The notes: generated by a model from the sequence alone, not told the origin. A DNA stretch of 44,341 nucleotides from Desulfotignum sp. (GCA_021737445.1 JAIPDY010000001.1:1-44341); one strand, 5' to 3'; shown: positions 7,046-15,771, counted from the stretch's first letter. Made by a program: numbers and translations.

Positions 7046-7657
7046 ATGAAGATCCTGATCGTGTTTTATTCCACCTATGGACATGTGTATGAAATGGCCA
7101 AAGCCGTTGCAGAGGGTGCAGAACAAATTGACGGGACTGAAGTGGACATCCGGCAGGTGCCGGAAACACTTTCTGATGACGTGCTTGAAAAGATGGGGGC
7201 GGTTGAGGCAAAAAAAGCGTTTTCCCATGTGCCGGTGTGCATGGTGGAGGAGCTGGAAAAGGCGGATGCCATTATTTTCGGCACCCCCACGCGGTTCGGT
7301 AACATGTGCGGCCAGATGCGCCAGTTTCTGGATGCCACCGGTCAATTGTGGGTAAACGGATCGTTGATCGGAAAGGTGGGAAGCGTGTTTGTGAGCACGG
7401 CCACCCAGCACGGAGGCCAGGAATCCACTATTCTGTCTTTCCATACCACGCTGCTGCACCACGGGCTGCTGGTGGCGGGACTGCCCTATGCTTTCCAGGG
7501 CCAGATGCGCATCGATGAAGTCACCGGCGGTTCTCCCTATGGTGCATCCACCATTGCCGGGGGAGACGGGGCACGGATGCCCTCAGAAAATGAACTGGAC
7601 GGGGCCCGGTTCCAGGGAAAACATGTGGCAAAAATTACCGCAAAGCTGGCGGGTTGA
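7046..7657 (+). CDS. wrbA: WrbA-type NAD(P)H:quinone oxidoreductase
   Basis: The 203-residue flavodoxin-fold protein begins MKILIVFYSTYGHVYEMAK, the FMN phosphate-binding loop of WrbA. It keeps the other FMN-site motifs: GTPTRFGNMCGQMRQFLD in the middle, FVSTATQHGGQE, and the late segment GGSPYGASTIAGGDG typical of type IV quinone reductases. It reduces quinones by two electrons, avoiding semiquinone radicals, and is commonly linked to oxidative stress defence. The ATG is chosen over an upstream GTG because the GAGGAGG ribosome site lies just before it and overlaps the GTG. It ends back to back with the convergent HD-domain gene, with no gap. Confidence 0.94.
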   Translation: MKILIVFYSTYGHVYEMAKAVAEGAEQIDGTEVDIRQVPETLSDDVLEKMGAVEAKKAFSHVPVCMVEELEKADAIIFGTPTRFGNMCGQMRQFLDATGQLWVNGSLIGKVGSVFVSTATQHGGQESTILSFHTTLLHHGLLVAGLPYAFQGQMRIDEVTGGSPYGASTIAGGDGARMPSENELDGARFQGKHVAKITAKLAG

Positions 7658-8260
7658 TCACTGTTTTGATTGCTCCGGTGCCGGCACATCCCCTTTGAGC
7701 CCGATCTCTTCCGCCACCGGCTGCATGCCGGCAATCACTTCGGTGATCAGGTCAGACAGGTCCATGTCCAGCATGGCAGCCCCTTTTTTGATCACCTCCC
7801 GGTCCACGCCGGCGGCAAACGCCTTGTCCTTGAATTTTTTTTTCACAGATTTGGCTTTGATGTCCAGAATACTTTTCGAGGGTCTGACCAGGGCGGAACT
7901 GGCTACCAGGCCGGTGAGTTCGTCTATGGCGTACAGGGTTTTTTCCAAAGGGGTCTGGGGTTCGACATCGGTACAGATTTCCCATCCATGACTGATGACC
8001 GCCCGGATATAGTCATCCGGCCAGTTGTGTGCTTTGAAAATTTCCACACATTTATGACAGTGTTCCTCCGGGAACTGTTCATAATCCAGGTCATGGACCA
8101 GGCCGATGACCCGCCATTTTTCCTCATCTTCACCAAACTTTTTTGCAAAATGGGCCATGACCGCTTCCACGGCCAGGGCATGTCGTATCAGGCCCGGTTT
8201 CTGGTTGTATTTTTTCAATAGCGTCAATGCATCATTTCGGTTCGGGATAAAATCAGTCAT
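7658..8260 (-). CDS. HD-domain metal-dependent phosphohydrolase, unknown substrate
   Basis: About 200 residues. The HD motif is present as LIRHALAVEAVM (first His) and GLVHDLDYEQFP (HD pair), with HCHKCVEIF and VISHGWEI as the later metal-binding histidines. Similar stand-alone HD proteins occur widely in anaerobes and are usually annotated only as HD superfamily hydrolases acting on nucleotides or phosphate esters. An ATG two codons upstream (8266) is possible; the chosen one has AAGGAA at good distance. The gene is 24 bases downstream of the secreted-protein gene and probably ends the mobB operon. I cannot name a substrate. Confidence 0.85.
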   Translation of the reverse strand: MTDFIPNRNDALTLLKKYNQKPGLIRHALAVEAVMAHFAKKFGEDEEKWRVIGLVHDLDYEQFPEEHCHKCVEIFKAHNWPDDYIRAVISHGWEICTDVEPQTPLEKTLYAIDELTGLVASSALVRPSKSILDIKAKSVKKKFKDKAFAAGVDREVIKKGAAMLDMDLSDLITEVIAGMQPVAEEIGLKGDVPAPEQSKQ

Positions 8261-8284
8261 GACCATTCCTTAAATTTTATGTTT

Positions 8285-9157
8285 TTAATCTCCGGTCACA
8301 AAAATGACCCGGCACTGTTTTAAAAACAGGTGCCGTTCTGTTGCCTGTTCAAGCTGTTTGGCATCTGCCATGCTGATTACAATGGCGGTATTTTTCTTGC
8401 CGGATTTTCTCAGGCCCTTGAGCACCAAAGGATGGCTGCCCACACGCGGGTCCTGAAGGGCGCTGTCCATGTCACACAAATACTTGCAGACCCCTTGCTG
8501 CACGGCAAATTCCCGGCTGATGAAGACAGCGGAATAGATCGTGCGGCCCTGTTCACTGACAATGACCGGGTAGAGCACCGGTTCAAAACCCAGCCCCCGG
8601 ATGTCCAGAATCAGCCCGGTAAAAGGGATTTTCCCCGGGTCGGTCTGAGCATTTGGACCGATGTCTGGATTGATTTTCGGAATCTGTCGTATGTCATCAG
8701 GCAGGACCAGTTGGAGGAATCCACCGAAAATCCGGGTTTGAACCGTTAATTCTACATCCATGGCTGAGGTGTAATATTGACGGATGATGACAGCATCCCG
8801 GGCGGTTTTTTCGATTCCCGCCAGGATGGCATCATTCCCTGCGGCATACTGCCCCACTTTTAAATCATTGTGTATCCTGATTCCCTTTAAAATATCAATG
8901 AGCCGGCGGTTGGCATCTGCCCGGGCAGACCCGGGGTCAGCTTCATGAATGTTGTCTTTGTTTGTTCTGGGCTCGGCCCTGCCGGTGGCGGTTATTGTGC
9001 CGGTGGTCCAGTTGATGGTTCCCCGGTCCAGGGATGTGATGCAATGATGGTTTTTAAAAACCTGGTCACCAGATGCCGGGACTGAAAAGGCCGCCGCCCA
9101 TAAACAGACCCATAAAAATAACCAGATCAGACGTATGGCAGGGGCAAAAGATGTCAT
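8285..9157 (-). CDS. Secreted protein of unknown function (LPP20-like region)
   Basis: This is a 290-residue protein with an N-terminal signal sequence (hydrophobic IWLFLWVCLWAAAFSV, cleavage near ASG). The segment after it (GTINWTTGTITATGRAEP, then ARADANRRLIDILKGIRI) resembles the start of LPP20/FlgT-type envelope proteins, in which a short beta-strand pair precedes a helix beginning ARxxA. The C-terminal half (FTGLILDIRGLGFEPVLYP) includes an ILDIRG pattern seen in other uncharacterised Desulfobacterota envelope proteins. It has no catalytic motif I recognise. Its ATG overlaps the mobB stop as ATGA, so it is translated from the same message. The tie to mobB is probably not functional. Confidence 0.8.
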   Translation of the reverse strand: MTSFAPAIRLIWLFLWVCLWAAAFSVPASGDQVFKNHHCITSLDRGTINWTTGTITATGRAEPRTNKDNIHEADPGSARADANRRLIDILKGIRIHNDLKVGQYAAGNDAILAGIEKTARDAVIIRQYYTSAMDVELTVQTRIFGGFLQLVLPDDIRQIPKINPDIGPNAQTDPGKIPFTGLILDIRGLGFEPVLYPVIVSEQGRTIYSAVFISREFAVQQGVCKYLCDMDSALQDPRVGSHPLVLKGLRKSGKKNTAIVISMADAKQLEQATERHLFLKQCRVIFVTGD

Positions 9158-9651
9158 TTGTGTCCTAAATAGCGTTCCTGGATAAACGATGCCACAGATA
9201 CCACGTCTTCCAGTCCGAATATGGGTACCGGCGGGGTGAATGTTGCGTCGGTAACAAAGGCGATAAGGTCAGGGCTGTCCAGACACAACGGGTATTCATG
9301 GGGGCCGCCGGCCCGGAACACTTCAATTTTTGGCAACGGCTGGCGTTTGAACCCTTCAGCCAGGATCAGGTCCATATCTGACAGATAAAACCGCATTTTT
9401 TCAATGTCTGAACCGAGGTCATCTTTGACCAGGGCGATTTTTTTATCTGTGACCACCAGAGTGGCCTGGGCGCCTGCCTTTTTATGGCGCCAGCTGTCTT
9501 TTCCCTTGTTGTCCAGTTCAAAGCCGTCATGCGTGTGTTTGACAGATCCGATGCGGTACCCCCTGTGGGTGAGTTCAGCGATCAGTTTTTCAAGAAATGT
9601 GGTTTTTCCGGCGTTGGATTTTCCAGCTATGGAGATAATCAAAGGGGTCAT
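9154..9651 (-). CDS. mobB: MobB, molybdopterin-guanine dinucleotide biosynthesis adaptor GTPase
   Basis: The 165-residue P-loop protein has the Walker A sequence GKSNAGKTT at 10-18, followed by the MobB-specific GSVKHTHDGFELDNKGKDSWRH (split here as GSVKHTHDGF and ELDNKGKDSWRH) and ILAEGFKRQPLPKIEVFR. These match the MobB family, which binds GTP and assists MobA in attaching GMP to molybdopterin for enzymes such as formate dehydrogenases. Length is normal. The region upstream of it (9652-9841) separates it from the divergent shikimate kinase gene and shows no clear promoter for either. Confidence 0.94.
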   Translation of the reverse strand: MTPLIISIAGKSNAGKTTFLEKLIAELTHRGYRIGSVKHTHDGFELDNKGKDSWRHKKAGAQATLVVTDKKIALVKDDLGSDIEKMRFYLSDMDLILAEGFKRQPLPKIEVFRAGGPHEYPLCLDSPDLIAFVTDATFTPPVPIFGLEDVVSVASFIQERYLGHK

Positions 9652-9841
9652 CTGCTGTTTTTCTTTGCTGCTATGGGTTAAGTTTTCCTAAAATAGTGCC
9701 CATGACAGGGAAAGTCAAGGCCAGGCAGTCTGGTCTGGATATGGTTTTGGCTTGCAATGAATGCAAAAGGATAGTATGTAGATTTTTTAAAATTATTGAT
9801 ATAAAAAAAGTGGTTTATTGCAAAATATTTGGATTGAATTG

Positions 9842-10447
9842 ATGGAATATAAAAAGAATATTGCTCTTATCGGCATGCCGGCTGTGGGCAAAAGCACAGT
9901 GGGGGTGCTGCTGGCCAAAAAATTGGGGTTTGATTTCATGGATACAGATATCCTCATCCAGGCAAAAGAGCAGAAAACCCTTGCCCAGATCATTGCATGT
10001 CACGGCATGGAACAATTTCTGGAAATCGAAAAACAGCATCTTCTTGAAATCGGCTGTAAAAATCATGTGATTGCCACAGGCGGCAGTGTGATATATAAAC
10101 CCGAGGCCATGCACCATCTTGCAAAAACCTGTGTAAAGGTGTATCTGTCCATTGAACTGGATACCCTTAAAAGCCGGCTGTCTGATGTGATTACCCGGGG
10201 GGTGGCCATTGCACCGGGAAAAAGTATTGATGATCTGTATAAGGAAAGAATCCCGTTGTATGACACCTATGCAGACCTGACTGTTCATTGCGGTAAAATG
10301 GTCCCGGAGCAGTTGGTGGCTGCGGTCCTCAACTCTCTTCCAGCTGATAAGGGTGTTCTGCGGCCACCTGGTTCAGCCGGAAAAAAACAGGTGGTTGTAA
10401 ACCTTCCGAATTTTACCGGACGATTATTTCCTGAACCGCTCCCTTAA
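9842..10447 (+). CDS. aroK: Shikimate kinase
   Basis: The 201-residue kinase has Walker A GMPAVGKST at 11-19, the shikimate-binding Asp in DTD at 34-36, and ATGGSV at 78-83 where most family members have GGG. A variant lid, ITRGVAIAPGKSIDDLY, replaces the usual RPLL form; this subtype is known to me from other deltaproteobacteria and clostridia. It phosphorylates shikimate in aromatic amino-acid synthesis. I chose the ATG at 9842; a TTG start eight codons upstream is possible and neither has a clear ribosome site. About 35 extra residues follow the kinase fold. Its 3' end overlaps the convergent nrdG by 35 bases. Confidence 0.87.
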   Translation: MEYKKNIALIGMPAVGKSTVGVLLAKKLGFDFMDTDILIQAKEQKTLAQIIACHGMEQFLEIEKQHLLEIGCKNHVIATGGSVIYKPEAMHHLAKTCVKVYLSIELDTLKSRLSDVITRGVAIAPGKSIDDLYKERIPLYDTYADLTVHCGKMVPEQLVAAVLNSLPADKGVLRPPGSAGKKQVVVNLPNFTGRLFPEPLP

Positions 10448-11114
10448 TGACGGTTTTCAGTGCCTGGATATCCTGATTTGAAAAAAAACGGTCCGGGTGT
10501 TGTGAAAAATGCGGATCCAGCATGGAAACATGGCGGATACATTTTTGAAGCACATACCGCCTGGCTCCTCTGATCTGCCGGATGATCTGTTTCATGATGC
10601 TGGTATCGATAAACGGCCTGACACAGGTGGTGCGAAATTCATAGGCCGGGACCCTGGCCATTATGAGATCTATGCTTTCCTGGATGGCATCCACGTTGGG
10701 ATGATCTTTCATGATTTCAGGATACAGGCTGGGAGCGGTTTTGATATCCATGGCCACATAATCCACCAGGGATCGGTCCAGCAGATGTGCCAGCACTTCC
10801 GGCCGGGAGCCGTTGGTGTCCAGCTTGACGGCCAATCCCATATGCCTGATTCGAAGGATAAAATCTGTCAGATCCGGCTGCAGGCAGGGTTCGCCCCCGG
10901 TGATCACCACCCCGTCCACCAGGTTTTTTCTGGATGCAAGAAAGGAAAAGATCTCTTCTGCATCAAGGCCTTTGCTCCCGGTGACCGAACCGGAAGCCAG
11001 ATCTGGATTGTGGCAGTAAGGGCAGGAAAAATTGCACCCCGTGGTAAAGACCACACAGGCCACTGTCCCTGGAAAATCGATCAGGGAGTTTTTCTGAAAT
11101 CCGCCGATGTGCAC
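10413..11114 (-). CDS. nrdG: Anaerobic ribonucleotide reductase activating protein (radical SAM)
   Basis: A 233-residue radical-SAM enzyme with the CX3CX2C cluster motif in TTGCNFSCPYCHNP (Cys27, 31, 34) and the SAM-contact motif ITGGEPCLQPDL. It starts IGGFQKNSLIDFPGTVACV, characteristic of the longer NrdG form. It generates the glycyl radical on NrdD. The gene begins five bases after the nrdD stop, so the pair forms an operon. The length is greater than the E. coli enzyme (about 154 residues) but normal for this NrdG type in anaerobes. Confidence 0.94.
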   Translation of the reverse strand: MHIGGFQKNSLIDFPGTVACVVFTTGCNFSCPYCHNPDLASGSVTGSKGLDAEEIFSFLASRKNLVDGVVITGGEPCLQPDLTDFILRIRHMGLAVKLDTNGSRPEVLAHLLDRSLVDYVAMDIKTAPSLYPEIMKDHPNVDAIQESIDLIMARVPAYEFRTTCVRPFIDTSIMKQIIRQIRGARRYVLQKCIRHVSMLDPHFSQHPDRFFSNQDIQALKTVIKGAVQEIIVR

Positions 11115-11119
11115 GGTGT

Positions 11120-13210
11120 TTATGCCACTTTAAAGGTCTTGCGCATGGCAAATTCGGTCTGCTTGCCGTTGTTCCACTGGCCCACGGGCCGCAGGTATCC
11201 CACCACCCTGGAGTAGATTTCCGTGTCTGCATGGCAGGTGTCGCACTGCACATGTTCTCCGGCAATATATCCGTGGGCCGGACAGATGGAAAAGGTGGGG
11301 GTCAGGGTGAAATAGGGCAGTTTGAATGTGTTGGATACCTTGTTCACCAGCTGTTTGACCACTTCGATGTCGCTGACTTCTTCTCCGAGAAACAGGTGCT
11401 GGACCGTGCCGCCGGTATATTTGGTCTGGAGGGGGTCCTGGAGTTCCAGAGCCTCGAAAAGATCATCCGTGTAATTCACCGGCAGGTGGGTGGAGTTGGT
11501 ATAAAACGGGTCTTTGCCCTGCTGAAATGCTGCTTCATTGGCACAGATGATATCTGAAAATCTCTTTTTGTCCAGATTGGCGAACCGGTAGGTGGTGCCT
11601 TCTGCCGGGGTGGCTTCCAGGTTGAAGATTTCATCGGTCTGGGCCTGAAGGGCCTCAATCTTTTCGCGTATATGGTCCATGACCCGCACGGCAAAGGCCT
11701 GCCCCCCGGGCGTGGCAATACCCTGGTCCATGAAGTTGACACAGGCTTCATTCATGCCCAGAATGCCGATGGTGGAAAAATGGTTGCGCCAGAACACCCC
11801 GGTGCTTTCCTTGATTTTTCTCAGATAGAATTTGGAATAGGGATACAGATCTCCATTGGTGAATTTTTCCAGAATTTTGCGCTTGATGCTCAAGGATTCG
11901 GCCGCAATCTGGATCAGCTTGTCCAGGCGCTGGAAAAAACCGGTTTCATCTTCGGCCAGATACCCGATCCTGGGCAGGTTCAGGGTGACCACACCGATGG
12001 ACCCGGTCAAAGGATTGGCACCAAACAGGCCCCCGCCCCGTTTGCGCAGCTCCCGGTTGTCCAGGCGCAGGCGGCAGCACATGGATCTGGCATCTTCGGG
12101 TGACATGTCGGAGTTGACAAAATTGGAAAAATAGGGGATCCCGTATTTGCCGGTCATTTTCCAGACATTTTCCAGGTTTGGGTTGTGCCAGTCAAAGTCC
12201 CGGGTGATGTTGTAGGTGGGAATGGGAAAGGTAAACACCCGGCCCTTGGCATCCCCTTCCATCATGACCGCGGCAAAGGCGGCGTTGATCATGTCCATCT
12301 CTTCCTGAAAGGCGGCATAGGTGTCTTCTCTGTATTTTCCGCCGATGATGACAGAAGAATCCTTGAGGGTGGCAGGTACATTCAGGTCCATGGTAATATT
12401 GGTGAACGGGGTCTGAAATCCCACCCTTGTGGGAATGTTGATATTAAAGACAAATTCCTGGAGGGCCTGTTTGACCTCTTTGTAGCTGAGGTTGTCCTCT
12501 CTGACAAACGGGGCCAGCAGGGTGTCGAAATTGGACATGGCCTGGGCACCGGCTGCTTCCCCCTGGAGGGTATAAAAAAAGTTGACGATCTGGCCCAAAG
12601 CGCTTCTAAAATGTTTGGGCGGAGAGGATTCCACCTTACCGGCCACGCCTTTGAATCCCTCCAAGAGCAGATCCTGCAGGTCCCATCCCACGCAGTAGAC
12701 AGACAGCAAACTTAAGTCATGGATATGGATGTCACCTGCGTAATGGGCTTCCCTGACCGCCGGGGGATAGATTTTGTTGAGCCAGTATTCTGCGGTGATG
12801 TCTGAGGATATGTAGTTGTTCAGGCCCTGGAGAGAATAGCTCATGTTGCTGTTTTCCTTGACCTTCCAGTCCATCTGAGAGATATAGGACTCCATGAGGT
12901 CCACATTTTCCCGGATGGCGATCTTCCGGATCTGGTTGTGCTGTTCCCGGTAGATGATGTAGGCTTTGGCGGTTTTGTAAAACGGGGAATCCAGCAGTAC
13001 CCGCTCCACAATATCCTGGATCTCCTCCACCTCCGGCACCGGTCCCAGCTGCAGGTCCCGGGCCAGGGTGAGGACCCTGAGGGTCAGCCTTCTGGCTTCC
13101 CTGCCGTTGAACTCTCCGGTTGCTTTGCCTGCCTTTTCAATGGCACTGGTTATTTTGGAAGAATCAAATACAGATATCCGTCCGTCCCGTTTTTTTATTT
13201 GCTCAAACAT
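11120..13210 (-). CDS. nrdD: Anaerobic (class III) ribonucleoside-triphosphate reductase
   Basis: This is a 696-residue glycyl radical enzyme. The N-terminal ATP-cone (about 1-95, IKKRDGRISVFDSSKITSAI) senses ATP/dATP. The catalytic barrel contains DIHIHDLSLLSVYCVGWDLQ and NLPRIGYL. The C-terminus has the four-Cys zinc site (CPAHGYIAGEHVQCDTC) and the glycyl-radical loop RVVGYLRPVGQWNNGK, with the radical Gly at about residue 671. It makes deoxynucleotides without oxygen. I chose the ATG at 13210 because AAGGGG lies seven bases before it; a GTG three codons upstream is possible. Two NrdR boxes overlap its likely promoter. With no aerobic reductase in view, this supports an anaerobic lifestyle. 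Confidence 0.97.
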   Translation of the reverse strand: MFEQIKKRDGRISVFDSSKITSAIEKAGKATGEFNGREARRLTLRVLTLARDLQLGPVPEVEEIQDIVERVLLDSPFYKTAKAYIIYREQHNQIRKIAIRENVDLMESYISQMDWKVKENSNMSYSLQGLNNYISSDITAEYWLNKIYPPAVREAHYAGDIHIHDLSLLSVYCVGWDLQDLLLEGFKGVAGKVESSPPKHFRSALGQIVNFFYTLQGEAAGAQAMSNFDTLLAPFVREDNLSYKEVKQALQEFVFNINIPTRVGFQTPFTNITMDLNVPATLKDSSVIIGGKYREDTYAAFQEEMDMINAAFAAVMMEGDAKGRVFTFPIPTYNITRDFDWHNPNLENVWKMTGKYGIPYFSNFVNSDMSPEDARSMCCRLRLDNRELRKRGGGLFGANPLTGSIGVVTLNLPRIGYLAEDETGFFQRLDKLIQIAAESLSIKRKILEKFTNGDLYPYSKFYLRKIKESTGVFWRNHFSTIGILGMNEACVNFMDQGIATPGGQAFAVRVMDHIREKIEALQAQTDEIFNLEATPAEGTTYRFANLDKKRFSDIICANEAAFQQGKDPFYTNSTHLPVNYTDDLFEALELQDPLQTKYTGGTVQHLFLGEEVSDIEVVKQLVNKVSNTFKLPYFTLTPTFSICPAHGYIAGEHVQCDTCHADTEIYSRVVGYLRPVGQWNNGKQTEFAMRKTFKVA

Positions 13211-13304
13211 TGGTTCCACCCCTTGAAATCAGATTGAAATTGGCATATTCTCAGCATGTTGCCACCTTAGGCCCTGACTGGGTTTGTGTGGCTGATGTTG
13301 ATTA

Positions 13305-13332
13305 AATTAGCCAATATATTGTTGTTTGTCAA
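13305..13332 (-). promoter_or_regulatory. Candidate nrdDG promoter
   Basis: On the minus strand a perfect -35 TTGACA (13327-13332) is followed after 17 bases by TAATTT, a weak -10. The downstream NrdR box sits in the spacer and the second box lies upstream of the -35, so NrdR bound to both would occlude RNA polymerase. Confidence 0.5.
13309..13324 (-). promoter_or_regulatory. NrdR box, promoter-proximal
   Basis: The palindromic core CAATATATTG (13312-13321) matches the NrdR-box pattern (consensus about acaCwAtATaTwGtgt). It lies about 100 bases upstream of nrdD, within the spacer of the predicted promoter. Its centre is 32 bases from the second box, three helical turns, the usual NrdR spacing. 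Confidence 0.75.
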
Positions 13333-13340
13333 TAGGAAAA

Positions 13341-13356
13341 ATACTATATATAGTGG
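13341..13356 (-). promoter_or_regulatory. NrdR box, promoter-distal
   Basis: The palindromic core CTATATATAG (13344-13353) inside ACTATATATAGTGG is a close match to the NrdR consensus. Together with the first box it forms the standard tandem operator for a ribonucleotide reductase gene. It also lies only 37 bases ahead of the plus-strand small membrane protein gene, which might share the control. Confidence 0.8.
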
Positions 13357-13392
13357 TAATGGCAGAAAAACCATAAAAAGATTCACATACTC

Positions 13393-13641
13393 ATGCTTCT
13401 GGATCAAAATCCCTTTTTCAGAAAGACCATTGCCCCCTGGTATGATTCCAATCCAGCCTGCTGGATTTTGATGGGATTTCTGCTTCTGGTTTTTGTATTT
13501 GCTCTGGCTGGTGTGGCCGTGGCATGTGCGGACCCGGCCCTGGCTGATCATGTATGGTTCCCGGTCATGCTGGCGGTTCTGTCTTTTATTCTGACAGTTA
13601 AAATATTTTTCAGGTTGCGGCTGCGGGACAAAAATGACTGA
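13393..13641 (+). CDS. Small two-helix membrane protein, unknown function
   Basis: An 82-residue protein with two clear hydrophobic segments: about 24-46 (CWILMGFLLLVFVFALAGVA) and about 54-72 (VWFPVMLAVLSFILTVKIFF). A basic tail (RLRLRDKND) follows and should be cytoplasmic. I recognise no family. It is divergent from nrdD and shares an intergenic region containing both NrdR boxes. The distribution of hydrophobic segments and positive residues looks like a real inner-membrane protein, but the ribosome site is weak. Confidence 0.6.
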   Translation: MLLDQNPFFRKTIAPWYDSNPACWILMGFLLLVFVFALAGVAVACADPALADHVWFPVMLAVLSFILTVKIFFRLRLRDKND

Positions 13642-13653
13642 ACAGGCCGGACT

Positions 13654-14241
13654 TTAAGGCTGAATCAGCAGTTCCAGCAGATGGTGGAGAATTTTGGCGG
13701 TCACCCCCCAGATCACCACATCTTCAAAAGGATAGGTCAGGTCCATTACAGAGAGTTTTTTCCCGATATATCTTTTTTCCTGGTGCAGGGTTATCAAATG
13801 GTCCACAGGGATCTGGAGAATCCGGCCGATTTCAGCTGGATCAGGCCGGATGGCATCCTGCTGGTTCCAGATACCCGCAAATGCCTGGATATCTTTGTCA
13901 TTAATGGTCTGGAAATGGCCGATGGAGCCTATGACTTCCACATTATCAGGATGAATGCCCAGTTCCTCCTTCAGCTCCCGCAAAGCGGTTTCCAAAGGGT
14001 GCGCATCTGTTTTGTCCACATGCCCTCCGGGGAAGGCCATCTGATTGCGCCAGGGATATCCGGCCACATCAGCTTTCTGGATGAACAACAGTTCCGGCGT
14101 TTTCTGATTGAACAAAAACAGAACCATGACAGCGGTGGGATCAAACCGGTCCGGATCAGGGAGAGATGGATTAACCGCGCAACCCAATGCTGTAATTATC
14201 TTTTGCCGGCATCTGGTTTTATCCATCGTTTTTTCTTTCAT
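13654..14241 (-). CDS. Nudix hydrolase, CoA-pyrophosphatase-like
   Basis: The 195-residue protein has a Nudix box ending ETALRELKEELGI, preceded by RNQMAFPGGHVDKTDAH. The latter is the UPF0035-type lead-in seen in coenzyme A pyrophosphatases (NudL), where substrate specificity resides. The catalytic glutamates of the REXXEE core are present. It probably hydrolyses CoA or related nucleoside diphosphate derivatives; the exact substrate is uncertain. It is the last gene of the dnaJ-hpt-DUF3426-Nudix run, 24 bases after the preceding stop. A second in-frame ATG five codons in is also possible. Confidence 0.88.
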   Translation of the reverse strand: MKEKTMDKTRCRQKIITALGCAVNPSLPDPDRFDPTAVMVLFLFNQKTPELLFIQKADVAGYPWRNQMAFPGGHVDKTDAHPLETALRELKEELGIHPDNVEVIGSIGHFQTINDKDIQAFAGIWNQQDAIRPDPAEIGRILQIPVDHLITLHQEKRYIGKKLSVMDLTYPFEDVVIWGVTAKILHHLLELLIQP

Positions 14242-14265
14242 AAATAGCCAGTGATGCCGGAAAGT

Positions 14266-15759
14266 TTAAGTGCCTGTTTTTTCAAATCCCACAACTTCAA
14301 CAGTAAAATTTTCAAGGTTTTTCGGCAAATCTGAAAATACAAGCATGAAAGGGACCGTGTCATTGGGCTGCACATTGACATTGGTATCGGCCGTTCCCCG
14401 GGGGAGTTTCAATTGGGCCATGATGTCCGGGATGTTACCGGTTTTTAAATCATTTTCAGGCACAATATTACCGCAGTAAGCGGTCTGGGTCACGGCTGCG
14501 ATTTTTTCTTTCTGGAACAAAGTCCCCTTAACCTGGATATGGCTGTAAGGGATATGGGACGGGTTTTCAATTTTACCGGTTATGATAAACAGTTCACCTG
14601 CGGTGTCATTGGTGACAAAGCGGCCGGTTACACTTTTTTGATCCGGAACCGGCTCTGATGCCGGTAATGGTTCAGCCGTTTCCCGGGACAGGTATTGCTG
14701 GATAAATGGAATCTTGATTTCAGGCAGAAAAGGGATTTTGTATCCCATGCCGATGGCGGCAATATAACCACCGGCAGCAAGTAAAAATATCAGCAGCAGT
14801 AACAGGACAGGGGTACCCAGGACCGGCTGTTTTTGGGGGGGAGCATCAAGATCGTCCGCCATTTCAACCGCCGGGTCCAAGGGCTGGATCAGTGATGCCC
14901 GGGCCGGCCTTCTTGGAGGAGGTGCTGTATGGGAAGAATCATCAATTTTTGACATGTCATGGTCTGTATCATCCAGATCATCTTCGTCAAAATCCCTGTC
15001 ATCAAATTCATCACCGATATCCAGGTCATCTTCTTCATCCAGGCTGGTTTTTTCCAGAAAGTCATCATCCAGCATCGCCTGATCCGGGATATCTTTTTCA
15101 TCCAGGTCAAATGACAGATCAAAGTCAGATATGTCGTCTTCTGGTTCCGGATCCGGTCTATCCTCAGTTGCCGGCCCTGTTTCCCTGTCAGCATCTTCAT
15201 CAGTATCAGTCAATGCCAATGTTTCAGATGGTGTTTCCTGGTCTGGTGTTTCTGGTGCTGAATCCATCTCCAGGCCGGATAACAGATCGGGTTCATCTGC
15301 TTTAACGGTTTCTTGTGTTTCACCGGAATCCATCGCATTCAGTTCCAGTTCATCTGAATCAAAATCTATCTGTCTGTCATCTTCGGTTTCAAAATTGATC
15401 TCTGTTTCCAGGTCAAAATCAGTGTCTTCATCCTCAAAATCAATTTCAATATCTGCCTGGCTTGAATCCTGATTCAGATCTTCATCAAAGTCAGTATCAT
15501 CAAAATCAAGGGTGATGTCCGATTCAACGTCATCCATTTCCTGGTCCCTGGATTCCGGAAGGACTTCCTGGGGGGCATCAAATTGCAGGTCAGCAACTGA
15601 CAAAGGCTCAGGTTCCAGATCAGTGCCGGCATCAGCAAGTGGCGGGAACGCTTTAAATACGTGTCTGCACATGCTGCAACGCACTTTGGATCCTTGTGGC
15701 TTCAGTAAGGATTCATCAAGTCTAAAGCTTGTTGCGCACTCGTCACAGGTGATAATCAT
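14266..15759 (-). CDS. Zinc-ribbon, acidic-linker, membrane DUF3426-type protein
   Basis: The 497-residue protein starts with an MJ0042-type zinc ribbon (CDEC at 5-8, CSMC at 28-31). A very long acidic segment (about 50-290) follows, built mostly of Asp, Glu and Ser with repeats such as DFDLETEINFETEDD. Next comes one membrane helix (about 318-338, VLLLLLIFLLAAGGYIAAIG) and a C-terminal DUF3426-like domain of beta-strands (FVTNDTAGELFIITGKIENP). Shorter versions are common in proteobacteria and their function is unknown. The acidic region is unusually long. Predicted topology: zinc ribbon and acidic tail inside, DUF3426 domain in the periplasm. Confidence 0.85.
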   Translation of the reverse strand: MIITCDECATSFRLDESLLKPQGSKVRCSMCRHVFKAFPPLADAGTDLEPEPLSVADLQFDAPQEVLPESRDQEMDDVESDITLDFDDTDFDEDLNQDSSQADIEIDFEDEDTDFDLETEINFETEDDRQIDFDSDELELNAMDSGETQETVKADEPDLLSGLEMDSAPETPDQETPSETLALTDTDEDADRETGPATEDRPDPEPEDDISDFDLSFDLDEKDIPDQAMLDDDFLEKTSLDEEDDLDIGDEFDDRDFDEDDLDDTDHDMSKIDDSSHTAPPPRRPARASLIQPLDPAVEMADDLDAPPQKQPVLGTPVLLLLLIFLLAAGGYIAAIGMGYKIPFLPEIKIPFIQQYLSRETAEPLPASEPVPDQKSVTGRFVTNDTAGELFIITGKIENPSHIPYSHIQVKGTLFQKEKIAAVTQTAYCGNIVPENDLKTGNIPDIMAQLKLPRGTADTNVNVQPNDTVPFMLVFSDLPKNLENFTVEVVGFEKTGT

Positions 15760-15771
15760 GGTGCGTCCCCC

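Noticed and set aside
12185..12715. Long open frame opposite nrdD, and many similar frames opposite mnmG, hgcA and pilQ
   Set aside because: They mirror strongly conserved genes on the other strand, lack ribosome sites and show no domain.
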